From: Linum tenue
Lineage: Eukaryota > Streptophyta > Magnoliopsida > Malpighiales > Linaceae
DNA length: 64,000 nucleotides
Assembly (NCBI GenBank): GCA_946122785.1
Contig: CAMGYJ010000004.1
Location: 54,568,679-54,632,678 of the forward strand
Direction: 5' to 3'
Shown piece after piece: positions 11,068 to 21,183 of the stretch (the stretch's first letter is position 1; every line of letters starts with the position of its first letter). Under the pieces are notes generated by a model that worked only from the letters and a program-made list of their open reading frames with translations, was not told the origin of the DNA and searched no databases. The position numbers and the translations under genes were made by a program.

Positions 11068-11458
11068 AGATAGAAGTTAAGTGTTCTATCAAAGTGTCCA
11101 ATCATTTGACGTAAAATGAAGACCAAGTGTTGGTTTCGAGGATGACCTAATCCGGTACAAGGTCGACCGAATGCAAGAAAGTCAACCTATGCCCCGTGTC
11201 TTTTTTGCTTATGTATGTCGATTTATGTGGTTCTTTTGCTCGTATAAATTATGTTTCAAACCATCATAAATAGTCATAAGTAATGATAACAAGGACTCAT
11301 CAATTCATAGTATAACAACTAAACAAACTAACAAGAAATACAATAAAACAAAAATCATAATTGTTCACACATAAAAAAAAACTAAACAACAAAATAACAA
11401 TCAACAATCGTTTTGACCACTTAACAATAAAAACACACAATCTAAAATCTTCGAGCTC
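11068..11458. other. Spacer inside the MULE-related element
   Basis: AT-rich non-coding sequence between the last motif pair and the stop of the minus-strand ORF. Apart from one GGTCGACC near 11160 nothing is recognised. Confidence 0.5.
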
Positions 11459-11775
11459 CTACTCATCTCCCCTCTCTCCCTCATCCATATTTTCTTCATT
11501 GGTGGTGCTAGCATGATGGTGGTCGGATGTGGTGGGATGCATGTATCTTCCGCTGAAAGATCGCCACTCATCTCGCATCTCATTCACGGTCACCTGCATT
11601 GTGCTCATCTGGGCGGTCATTTGCCCCATGTAGTCGTACATGCCAGTCATCTGGGTGGACATCTGGCCCATGTACTCGTATATGCCATCCATGCGCTCCC
11701 ACACACGCTCTAAGGTGATCGGTGGAGTTGAACTCTGTGCCTGCGGCATTGGCTCGTCTCCGGCTCCTTCATCAC

Positions 11776-11804
11776 CATTACCATCACCATCATCATCATC
11801 ATCC

Positions 11805-11843
<39 letters not shown>

Positions 11844-11845
11844 CC
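11776..11845. repeat. (ATC)n microsatellite encoding a poly-Asp tract
   Basis: A run of ATC/ACC triplets on the plus strand is read as Asp/Gly codons on the minus strand inside the transposon-protein ORF. The His-rich and Ser-rich frames on the plus strand are shadows of this repeat. Confidence 0.9.
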
Positions 11846-12270
11846 ACCACCATGGGCACCATGAGCATTGTTTATTCGGACATACTCAACATTACGCAGC
11901 TCAAAGCCCATCTTTTTCAGAGATGAAACTGTATAGAACTCTTGCCTTGAGATTCTTAACCCCACCTCACCACTTAAATTCACATTAAAATGCTCAAATA
12001 GCAAAGTGAGGATCATCCCACAGGGAAGATTCATGTTTGAACTCTCTGTAGCAGTAAGCATGTGGTTAAAGATCAAGTATGGTAAGTTCACCTTCTCGTT
12101 TAACAGTAGGTTGGTGAGGAGCTCCATGTCGAAGTAGGTGACTGTCTCCCGATGTCCACCCTTTGGCAGAATGTTGTAGGAAAGGATGTGGTGAAGAACT
12201 CTAGCTTGAACTGTCAGGTGGTTACTCGTTGGCCTACTGCGACCTTCAACATCTTCCTCTTCATCAAGAC

Positions 12271-12867
12271 TAGGGATGTCAATCCAACCCGTAACCATGG
12301 GTACCCTACCCGACCGTAACCGGTCAACGTGGGTAATTACCCGCTTTGACGGACAAAGGGGCGGGTACGGGTAATACCCGGTTTCAAAATAAAGGGTAGG
12401 GTACGGGTATGGTAATCAATAATACCCGCCCCGTTATACCCGCCCCGCTAACCAAAGGGTCAATTTCCCTTGAGAAATTTAGTTTAGTTTGAGAAATTGA
12501 GTGTAGCTACCATTATTGATGATGAAGATGTAGACGATTATTATGTTTGTGTGGATTATAGAAGCAAGAACAATTATTATGTGTTTGTTGTTTTTATTTG
12601 TGTGGATTGTTGAAGCTAGAACAGTTACAAGTATTGAGAATTTTTAATGCACAATAGTATGTATGTGCATATATGTGTATAAGTTCATAGTTTAGGATTC
12701 GTACCCATGGTTACCCGAATACCCTTGGTTACCCGGTGGGTAGGGTATGGTTATATAATTTTCATACCCAGTGGTTATTTGGTCGGGTATTTTACAAGGC
12801 TCTAGCCGGCGGGTTAGGAGTTGGTATAGGGTAAACTCGCACCCGACCCTACCCATTGCCATCCTTA
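12271..12867. mobile_element. hAT-type MITE, 597 bp, 8-bp TSD ATCAAGAC
   Basis: The element starts TAGGGATGTCAAT and ends, reverse-complemented, TAAGGATGGCAAT. It is flanked by ATCAAGAC at 12263-12270 and 12868-12875. The interior is dominated by GGGTACCC/ACCCG words with an AT-rich centre and is non-coding. It sits inside the coding sequence of the transposon-protein ORF. A related sequence with the same GGGTACCCATGGG words is at 46415-46790. Confidence 0.9.
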
Positions 12868-13391
12868 ATCAAGACCACATACCGTCTGGATTTGCTTGGT
12901 TCTCGTGAAATGAGTTTCATTCCAAGCAGTGTAAAAATGGATTCTCTTCCTCTCGTTTGGAGCCTCTAGTACTTGCGCCAACACATTCTTGCTGATGCGC
13001 ATCACCACCGCATTCACATAGCTTTTAAATGCATGAATGGATCCATTTGCATTGCGCTCGTGACGATGTTGTTGTAGAAGTACTGTACGATTTTTGGGTA
13101 GTATGGTACATTCAGAGATATCACCTTCAGCCACTCTTGCTCGACAAAGGGTCCTAGAAACCCGTAATTCTCGAAATGAGAATACACATCCGTCGTCAAT
13201 GGCCTTCCAGGAGCCACCCTGCGGTTGTGCATTCTCTTTTCTTCATAGTTGTCACTTTGCTCCTTGGTCTGGAACAGATTGGGATTGAACTCTTCCCATT
13301 CCGAACTTGAGGTAACAGCTTTTTGTGACTTTCTTTTCTTTTTGTTTCCAAACATCCTGCGATCAAACAAGCGAGAATACACGTTAGTCAC

Positions 13392-13483
13392 ATTTTTGAA
13401 ATGAACAAAACGCGGTCGACCACGAAGATAAAGCGGTCGACCTCAGTTAATTTAAAACGAGAATGAGTCGACTCAAACCCGTA
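13392..13483. repeat. Motif pair upstream of the ORF start
   Basis: GGTCGACC occurs at 13414 and 13435, again 21 bp apart, about 25-45 bp 5' of the ATG of the minus-strand ORF, so the motif sits in its immediate promoter or 5' leader. Confidence 0.85.
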
Positions 13484-14545
13484 ACAATTGGAGTACAAAA
13501 AACAATAGGTCGAACTCAAATGAAGCATAGGTCGACCTCAGAAAATTTAAAACGAGTCTCTGAATGGATCAAATGCTTAAAATGTTGAGTGCGAAACATA
13601 TTAGGTAGACCTCAAAATTACAACAGGTCGACCTCAATTCGTTTAGCACAAATAATTCGTAGGAGAATGGCAAAACTCGTATTTTTGCAGTCATAGGTCA
13701 ACCTCAGAAGCATCATAGGTCGACCTCAGCAAATTTAAAACGAGACTGAATGACCCAAATGCTTTAATTGTTGAGTGCGAAACAGATGCGGTCGACCTCA
13801 ACATCACACCTGGTCGACCGCAATTAGTTTCGCACAAATAATTCATAGGAGAATGGCAAAACTCGTATTTTTGCCTTCATAGATCGACCTCAGAAGCATC
13901 ATAGGTCGACCTCGGCAAATTCAAAACGAGTCTTAAATGACCCAAATGCTTTTAATGTTGAGTGCAAAACAGATATGGTCGACCTCATAATTTCAACAGG
14001 TCGACCAAAGTTAGTTTCGCACAAATAATTCGTAGAAGAATGGCAAAACTCGTATTTTTGCCTTCATAGGTCGACCTCAGAAGCATCATAGGTCGACCTC
14101 GGCAAATTTAAAACGAGTCTGAAATGGCCCAAATGCTTTTAATGTTGAGTGCAAAACAGATCTGGTCGACCTCAAAATTTCAACAGGTCGACCAGAGTTA
14201 GTTTCACACAAATAATTTGTAGGAAAATGGCAAAACTCGTATTTTTGCCTTCATAGGTCGACCTCAGAAGCATCATAGGTCGACCTCGGCAAATTTTAAA
14301 CGAGTCTTAAATGGCCCAAATACTTTTAATGTTGAGTGCAAAACATATCTGGTCGACCTCAAAATTTCAACAGGTCGACCAGAGTTAGTTTCGCACAATT
14401 AATTCGTAGGAGAATGGCAAAACTCGTATTTTTGCCTTCATTGGTCGACCTCAGAAGCATCATAGGTCGGCCGAATTAAATACGCAGTCGACCACGTAAT
14501 TGGTCAGGTCGACCGTGTTTTTTATGCGGTCGACCGTTTTATTGT
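13484..14545. repeat. 187-bp tandem array carrying paired GGTCGACC motifs
   Basis: The marker word CAAAACTCGT starts at 13671, 13857, 14044, 14231 and 14418, giving periods of 186, 187, 187 and 187 bp. Each unit holds two motif pairs, for example 13790/13812, 13882/13904 and 13977/13999, with 22 bp inside a pair and about 93 bp between pairs. The first unit is more diverged, and the last runs into a triplet of motifs at 14486, 14507 and 14528 (21-bp steps). It fills the spacer between the transposase and the downstream ORF. Confidence 0.92.
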
Positions 14546-14663
14546 GTTTGTTTATTTCAACCAACAATCAATTAACTCATAAATTATTAAGATAATTCGA
14601 AAAAAATACAATGCAATCACAGTTATAAAAAAATAAACTCCTAAAAAAAACAATAGAAGAAAT

Positions 14664-16963
14664 TTAAGATCCTTTTTTGGGACTTTGTTTCGGGCACTTA
14701 GGGCGAAAATGACCATATTTCCCACATTTCGAACACTTTCTTACGCTTTTGCCCGATGCAGTTCGTGCTGACTTGAAAGTCCCTTTGGTCTTCCCAATTT
14801 TTGGATCTTTCACACTTCAAAGGGGTGCTGGAGGGTTTGCAGGTGTGGTGTTGTCCGTTCTCTCCCTCGCGAACTCAATTGCCCATTGAGTAAGGTCATC
14901 CAACGTCTTAGAGACATGATTAAAAGCAGCTTCACTACCACACGCGATGTCACACAAACACTTATACTTTAGAGCCAATCCTCCATGTCTTATCAGTCGA
15001 CCAACTTTCTCTCCCACATCACCTCCAACTCTAGGATGACGATTTAGTGTCGTCGCATTTTGGGTCCATCGAAGCTTGAACCACGAGGAGGGTAGTGCGG
15101 TGTATCCCATATTTTTTATTACTGTAAGCATATGTCTGCATGGAAACCCCTTAGATTCAAATAATGCACACTCGCATTTTAGATCTTGATTGGACGTAGT
15201 AAATGTTAAACTCCTTATCCGATCTGGGTTCATGTAGTTCTTCAGAATGAATGTCTCTGTCCCATCTGATTCATTTCTTCTCTCCGCTAATACATAAGAA
15301 GTTTCATTCTCTAGTTCAGACTTGAAGATAGCAAATGTACGATGTGTGTAGATACTTTCAGCTTGCATTTCCCAAGTGCGAAGGGCATGCTTGCAGACCA
15401 ACCTCGTGTGCCTAGAAGTATAATCATCCTGCACCTCCGTGAAACGCATCCCCTCCAGTGCTTCATCAATGCCCTGAACAAAACATTGCAAGCTGTATTG
15501 AGTTCCCACATACCCATTTATCCAATGATTACATGACTCACATCGCGAGGTTGATTGGAGTCCACCAAAATAAATATCCTTCAAGTATGCCTCTGCCCAC
15601 AGTAATTTGTCAGCGTACAAATCCTGCAACCACTTATTTGCAGACAAACCATGCTCACTAATCAAATGCTCCCAACGCCTCTCAAACTCCTCAATCGATA
15701 TACGTGCTTTCGCCAAGTAAGTGAATGCGCTAACGAACTCCCTATTATGAACGGTCGTTGTTGCATTTGTCTCAATATGTCAAATACACAGACGGTGAGG
15801 CACTCCAACCAGAACAGTAGCAATGGCACCACGCATAGACTTGTCTCCGTCTGTGATCACTGAAGTCGGCATCTTAGAGTTCATACACTCCAGAAAAGTA
15901 TTCAACAACCAAACGTAGTTGGGGATTGTCTCGTTATCCAAATGGGCAAAACCATATATGATGTTACGGTGGTGGTTATTTACACCAACCATCATAACAA
16001 AAGGTCGATTGTACTTGTTCCGCTTGTAGCATGCATCGAACGCCAAGACATCCCCAAAATAATTGTAATATGCTCTAGATGTGGAGTCCGACCAGAAGAG
16101 ATTGCCTAATTCACCTTCATCGTCAGTTGTGTACTTGAAGAAGCTGCCCGCATCAGAGGTATGTTTACTTTGCAAGTAACCCAATGTTCGGTTAACATAT
16201 CCTATTAGATCGTCGTCAACTGTTCGAGATTTCTGAACAGCGTTATCCAAATCCTTTGGAGGGTACCCCAGATTCTCATATCCTCCAACTTTATTCTTCA
16301 TGAACTGAATAATGTTGCGTTGTTTTATTCCTGACTGTCGCATCCCTATCGCCAGAGCCTTGTCTCCTTCACTCACATTTCGATGAGACCGAAGGAATTG
16401 AGTTTCTTCTTCATTGTAGCAACGATGTGAGTGCTTCCTCTCAAACTTAGAAACAACCCACATTTTCTTATTCCGATCAAAGCGTACAGTATACAATGCC
16501 TTGCAATAATGTCTTGTCATCTTACGATGTTGTCGAGTCCGACCTTCTTTATGTATATGCATATTCTCTCTAGTCCCCTCTCTCGAGCATACCATTGTTC
16601 TCCCAATTGCTACTCCTCGACGACTCCTCCGAAGATCTCTACGTCGAACGCTAAATCCTTTCGCTTTTTAGCATAGGAATCGTAAAATTTCTCTGCATTT
16701 TCTAATGTTTGGAACTCCATGGAAGGAATTTGTTGTTCATATTAAGTAGCTTCTTCATCATTCATAAATTCTTCTTCAGCACCATCGGTTTCCTTATCAT
16801 CCCCAACCACTTCATCATCCGTATCATCTGAATTATCCATAGATCCTCCTCGAGCATCCTTAGGTTCCTCGTCGAAGTTAACCTCGTCAGCATCTCTATC
16901 ATCTGTATCATCTCTGTTATCCATCCTGAAACGATCGGAATACGAATTTAATGTCAAATACAT
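14664..16963 (-). pseudogene. FAR1/MULE-type transposase, degenerate
   Basis: Read on the minus strand: an acidic N-terminal segment (16963-16745), then a FAR1-type DNA-binding domain (from MEFQTLENAEKFYDSYA near 16705 to about 16430), the MULE DDE core (FGDVLAFDACY near 16055; SVITDGDKSMR near 15860; FERRWE near 15680), a SWIM zinc finger (CECALFESKGFPCRHML near 15175-15125) and a C-terminal CCHC zinc knuckle (CSKCGKYGHFRPKC near 14730). It would catalyse cut-and-paste transposition. It is broken by an in-frame TAA at 16742-16744, a 1-nt frameshift in the FAR1 domain (about 16655-16670), a TGA at 15780-15782 replacing the Trp of the conserved LCxWHI motif, and a TGA at 14817-14819 before the knuckle. 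The frame is otherwise open over nearly 600 codons, so decay looks recent. Confidence 0.88.
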
Positions 16964-17868
16964 ACAAAATTAGCTCTCGTCAGGTCGACCTGAATGAGTT
17001 GTACGGTCGACCTTATTACTAAATAACAAAGATGAGGTCGACCAGAATTTACTGTAAGGTCGACCTATTCATATAATTACACAGATACGGTCGACCGCAT
17101 GGTTGAGGTGGTCGACCTAATTAGGGAAAAATTTAACCACATACAACCATTGACAAGCATATACGACACATACCTTACCAACACACGATCACAATAAGAG
17201 CGATGAGATTACAACTTCACTCCAACAAATTGCATAAATCGAATTACGAATAAAGTCTTAAGACTTCCATCTATTTATAGAGAATGTAGACGAATTCCTT
17301 ATCCAATTGGTGAAGGATATATAAAATCATAATTCGACAAGGACAAGTACACAAAATCCTAATTGGACAAGGACAAGACTCATTTCGGTCGACCGCGTTG
17401 CACGAGTCGTCGACCGTGTTGGATAAATGTGAAACAAGTCGACCTCTTTACACAAATGGTCGACCGTTTTTTATAAATGTGAAACAGCTCGACCTTTTTA
17501 CACGGATGGTCGACCGTTTTTTATAAATGTGAAATAGGTCGACCTCTTTACACGAATGGTCGACCGTATTTTATTAAGGCTAAACAGGCGAGATTCCATC
17601 CTTATTCCACATGGTTTTTGACTTTGCTACGGTATCATACGTCGACCTTAAGCGTCACGAGGTCACCTGTGCTCTGCCTACGGGTTTGCCCGCTTTGAGT
17701 ATGTGGTCGACCACTTGTTCTAGACGATTGAAATCGTAAATTCATTCACATCCATAATTGTATAACAAATCTATTAAACGATAAACATTCAAAATCCAAA
17801 ATGAAACAACCTCGCAAATACAAATTCAACGTATTGTCCAAATAATGCAACATTGTAACTTAATGACT
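16964..17868. repeat. Two motif arrays (53-bp and 50-bp periods) in the spacer upstream of the transposase
   Basis: First array: motif pairs at 16983/17005, 17036/17058 and 17089/17110, period 53 bp. Second array: 17387/17408, 17437/17458, 17487/17508 and 17537/17558, period 50 bp, each unit also containing ATAAATGTGAAA. Further single motifs occur to 17704. In-pair spacing is again 21-22 bp although the sequence between motifs differs from the other arrays. The first array is 20-150 bp upstream of the transposase ORF. 17720-17868 is AT-rich filler. Confidence 0.9.
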
Positions 17869-18972
17869 TCATTTCTTTGCTTTTTTGTTTGAACTCTGTC
17901 TCTCTTTGCCTCGGTACATGCATTCATCTACTACATGCTTGAAAAGATTCTAGCAACGAAACACTCACTATATGTTATAAAAACGAATACAAACAAATTC
18001 ACTTTCGAAATTTAATGATATAGGGACATTGACTAACCTTCTGACATGCACTAACATTCGGCATATACACCACGCCATCATTCATCAACTTGTTACGAAT
18101 TTGGCTGGTCTTCATGTTAGCGCGTACCATTTTCTGCACCATGTTTTAATTGAGATGAATTGAAATGGTACAATATAAATAACTAGGTTATGACAAATAA
18201 TTTGACATTACGGCTCTTACCGAAAACATATTTGGCAAATACCACACATTTGGCTCTTTCACATCATGTTTTTCAGACATTGTTAGTGCCCTTGCACACA
18301 AATCCACTACCTACCATCCAACAATCAAACACAAAATCCTCGTAAATCGTAACATAAATAGTGCACAATTCATACGAAAGTCGTAGTAGTATAGTACTTA
18401 CGGATGAGCAAACCCAACTATTCTCGCTAATGACAGAACTCAAATAATTTCGTTGCACGTTTTCAGAAAAAGTCAACAACGGTCAAACTGCAAAAATCAA
18501 AATAACAGAAATGTCAATTGTGATTTGCAACATATAGGTCGACTTGTTCACAGTCACGGTTGACCTTATTTGATAAACGGTCGACCTCATGACCTAAACG
18601 GTTGACCACACGTACTAAAAAACGTCTTACTTGTCCCAATTCGTGTCCCAGGCCTTCTCTTTAGTAACAACATAATACAAGTCTTCAACTGGATTTTGAA
18701 GATTTTTGGTGAACCCTCCACTTTCATGACCTACAAATCATAGTTAAAATTAAAGTAACATATGAACACAAACACACATTATAGATGAATATGTAACGTA
18801 AACTTACCCCGTGCTTTTCGAAAGGACTCTTAGATTCATCTTCATCACTATCAGCACTAAATAACCCTTTTCTTACAAAATGATCCTTCTGTGGAGTGGT
18901 GTAGGAGTCACTTTTATATCGAGGTCTCTTGTACTTAGGAGAGGTACCCTTGCCGACATTTGTTGTTTCACT
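17869..18972 (-). CDS. Spliced accessory gene of the MULE-related element (possible Ulp1/C48-like fragment)
   Basis: On the minus strand a chain of exons with good splice sites can be read: 18972-18808, 18730-18631, 18487-18402, 18310-18221, 18133-18038 and 17937-17869 (stop TGA 17869-17871). The last four are bounded by gtaagt, gtaaga, gttagt donors and gcag/caag acceptors, and the last three junctions are all phase 0. They encode VDLCARALTMSE, VWYLPNMFS and DGVVYMPN among others, a pattern recalling the region ahead of the catalytic histidine in plant Ulp1-like (C48) proteins captured by MULEs. No His-Asp-Cys triad is seen, so protease activity is not supported. The two upstream exons do not join in phase with the third by the simplest splice sites, so they may be decayed or misassigned. 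A GGTCGACC array lies in the intron 18488-18630. Confidence 0.4.
18537..18607. repeat. Intronic motif array, two pairs
   Basis: Motif starts 18537/18558 and 18579/18600 are both 21 bp apart, so the four motifs form a continuous 21-bp ladder. They lie in the putative intron between exons 2 and 3 of the spliced accessory gene, not in its exons. Confidence 0.85.
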
Positions 18973-19393
18973 CTGTCAAACATATAAACAAAACAAATTA
19001 GCACTAATGATAGTAATACTAATATCTTCAATCACATATGAATATACTTGGATACCTTTAAATTGTGAAAGAAACGAGCAGGCTCAAATCTCACATGGCT
19101 ACCTATATGCTCTATCTCTCATTCTGATTCCCTGAACTAGGTGCATAAACGACTGTCAAGAACAAGTGATCAATCCAAGTCACAGTTGGTAAGCAAACAG
19201 TTGAAAAACTGAACCCCTACACAACTCTACTGCACGTCTCAGTCATCATTATAGGCTCTCCTAGTCACAATCAAGATGTCATGCATCAATCCGAAACCAT
19301 TCAACTCATCAATCACAACACAGTGCCAATATGATCAAACAGCAGTACTTGGAGCCCTCAAATCGTAAGATTCGGACAGCGGACTAGGCTCCA

Positions 19394-19395
<2 letters not shown>
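18973..19395. other. Region between the MULE-related and Gypsy elements
   Basis: No gene recognised. The sequence from about 19140 (repeated ATCAATCCAAGTCACAGT-like text) may belong to the 3' untranslated part or LTR of the Gypsy element to its right, but no LTR boundary could be fixed. Confidence 0.4.

Positions 19396-19472
<77 letters not shown>
19396..19472. repeat. (CA)n(TA)n microsatellite
   Basis: About 60 bp of perfect CA dinucleotide followed by about 17 bp of TA dinucleotide, ending at ATATTCC. It lies downstream of the minus-strand env-like ORF of the Gypsy element. Confidence 0.97.
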
Positions 19473-19829
19473 TCCAACCGATACAAAGCACCCCCCCACA
19501 CACACTTAAGCACGACATTGCCCTCAATGGAGTAGAGGGAGAGATAAGGGAACGATGTTACCGGATGGAAATACCGTCGGGGGACTGGAAGTGGACCAGT
19601 CAGCGAGAAACAAACGGGAAGATGGACAGTTCTGCACGAATCGAACATCAAGAACACACTAGCACACTGTGCGTTAGGGATCAGTAGCCCAGACGGCCAC
19701 AAAATAAACAATCCACAAAAGAAAAAGAAAACAAAAACAAACGACAAACTAAGTTAAAGCTCCGCACACAAGGAGCAAACACACAAAAGTCTGAAAGGAA
19801 AACACACTCAGAGGGGCAACGAGTACAAC

Positions 19830-21183
19830 CTACTTGTCGCCAAGGTTATCCAGGTCGATGTCGTTCATGAAAGCGTCATCGTCATCCGCTGGTGGAGGTG
19901 GAAGTGGAGAGTCCTCCCAGGGAGTCCTCCAGGCTGGCTGCTCGCCCGGGAGCAGCTGGAGCAGATGCTGCTGGACCTCCTGCATGCGCCTAGATCGAGC
20001 CTTCTCTCGCTCGATATGAGCCAATGTCACCCCCTGCTGAGTCGCCATCATGTCCAGGCGCTCATCATAGGCAGCCATCCGAGTCTGATACTCGGCCTGA
20101 TGAGCCGCATACTGATGCTGGAACTGGAGCTGCTGGTCAAGGATCTGCTGGTTCTGGATACACAGCTGCTCGAACTGGTGGGTGAAGTAGTCCTGCCCGG
20201 GGAAAGCGGAGCTGCCACCCCCGTACGCGAAGGTGGTGGGGCGGAGGGCAGCAGCAACAGTATCCACATCCTCGGGCTCCACATCATCAACAGCCTCATC
20301 CTCCTGGTCCTCTGGCTGGTCCTCCTCTGGGATCTGAGGTTCCGGAAACCCTTCGATCCACATTATGCCGCGGTTCTCACGCAGCAGGTGCATGTAACCA
20401 ATCGTCTCTCTGCCGAAGACACTGGTGCTCCCCTGCTATGTGCACCCCTGCAGTGAAAGCCCGAAGTAGGTGGCCAGGCGGGTAATGAGGGGGTGCAGTG
20501 CAGGCTCTTCAACTCGGAAGCACTCTTCTCAAAGGTTCTGGCCACCACAGAACCCAAGTGGAGAGGATGGTCGGCCTGGCGGATAGACTGAATGAAGTAC
20601 AGGCCCCGCTTGGTGATGGCGTTGGCGCTGTCTGAAGCGGGGGTGTAGGAATTTGCTAGCAGGTGGTGGAGGATGCGATTGTCGAGCTGAAGGGTGCTAG
20701 CCTTCGTCTTCCCTGCAACGAAGGAACGCTGCTTGCCTGGCTGAGCGAGGCGGGTGTACAGCGTCCTGAAGTTCACACCCACCGGATCGCTGACCTCGGT
20801 GACGTAGTCCTCACTATCGGCCAGGCCGAGGTCGAGAGCAGTGGCCAACTCGTGGTAGCTCATAGATCGTGGTACACCACCGAGCCGGAACTTGACGGCG
20901 TTACTGTCTGTCCAACTCTCTGTGGATGCGTGCTTGAAGGTCGTGTAGAACTCCAGCACGGGCTCGTGGTAGACCTTCTAGCGGATGGAGAGCAGACGGC
21001 ACCAAGGCCGGTTGGTGACGATGGCGGCGAAGTGCTCATAGCAGTGCAACTCCTCAAACTCTCGCTTGGACCAGCAGTGGTGCTGCCCAAACGAGCAGGC
21101 CAGGACGTGCTTGAACCGATCCTAGTAGGGGCCCCGCTTCAAATCCCGAATGAACGGGTGCTTGGGTTCGGGTTTCGTCATGG
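19830..21183 (-). pseudogene. Gypsy env-position ORF (transposon-protein type), copy 1
   Basis: Starts MTKPEPKHPF at 21183 on the minus strand. TAG stops occur at 21123-21125 and 20978-20980, and a frameshift near 20400-20440 separates the N-terminal part (LEFYTTFKHAS, RLGGVPRSMSYHELATALDLG) from the C-terminal part. The latter has an acidic EDQEDEAVDDVEPED stretch and a Gln-rich helical segment (IQNQQILDQQLQFQHQ), ending at 19830. The FYTTF...VKFRLGGV pattern fits the plant transposon-protein domain seen in Athila-like elements after pol. The function of such ORFs is unknown. Confidence 0.7.

Larger units (their letters stand above)
11459..13391 (-). pseudogene. Plant transposon-protein ORF (Transposase_32-like), interrupted by a hAT MITE
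   Basis: On the minus strand the ORF starts at 13391, with a basic stretch (NKKKRKSQK) near the N-terminus. It contains FVEQEWLKV and VQYFYNN, in the style of the 'putative plant transposon protein' domain found in plant retroelement and transposon ORFs. A 1-nt frameshift lies near 13040-13060. A 597-bp hAT element (12271-12867) then interrupts it; ignoring the insert and one target-site copy, the frame reads straight through. After it come a helical region, a run of acidic residues encoded by an ATC/GAT microsatellite, and a 12-residue repeat built on YMGQM (about 11580-11690). The stop is at 11459-11461. Its location between motif arrays suggests it belongs to the MULE-related element, possibly as an accessory DNA-binding or structural protein; that is inference. 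Confidence 0.6.
10832..18612 (-). mobile_element. Large MULE-related element with GGTCGACC motif arrays (VANDAL-like arrangement)
   Basis: Limits are set by the first and last GGTCGACC-type motifs; real ends are unknown because no terminal inverted repeat or target duplication was found. Inside, all genes lie on the minus strand: a spliced accessory gene (17869-18972, so it slightly overshoots the motif limit), a FAR1/MULE transposase (14664-16963) and a transposon-protein ORF (11459-13391). Non-coding spacers and one intron carry motif arrays, while recognised exons lack them. Non-TIR MULEs of the VANDAL type are known to carry a MULE transposase, accessory genes and arrays of short motifs bound by an accessory anti-silencing protein. 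That this is such an element is an inference from layout. The alternative is a nested mixture of elements sharing a satellite. Confidence 0.6.

Noticed and set aside
11640..11988. Ser-rich and His-rich open frames on the plus strand
   Set aside because: They are the complementary readings of the (ATC)n microsatellite and of the minus-strand transposon ORF.
13484..14480. CRISPR-like array of regularly spaced palindromic repeats
   Set aside because: The DNA is plant nuclear, the units are 187-bp whole-unit tandem repeats rather than short repeats with unique spacers, and no cas genes exist.
10740..19140. Terminal inverted repeats of the MULE-related element
   Set aside because: I compared sequence outside the first and last motifs and found no convincing inverted match, so the ends are left undefined.
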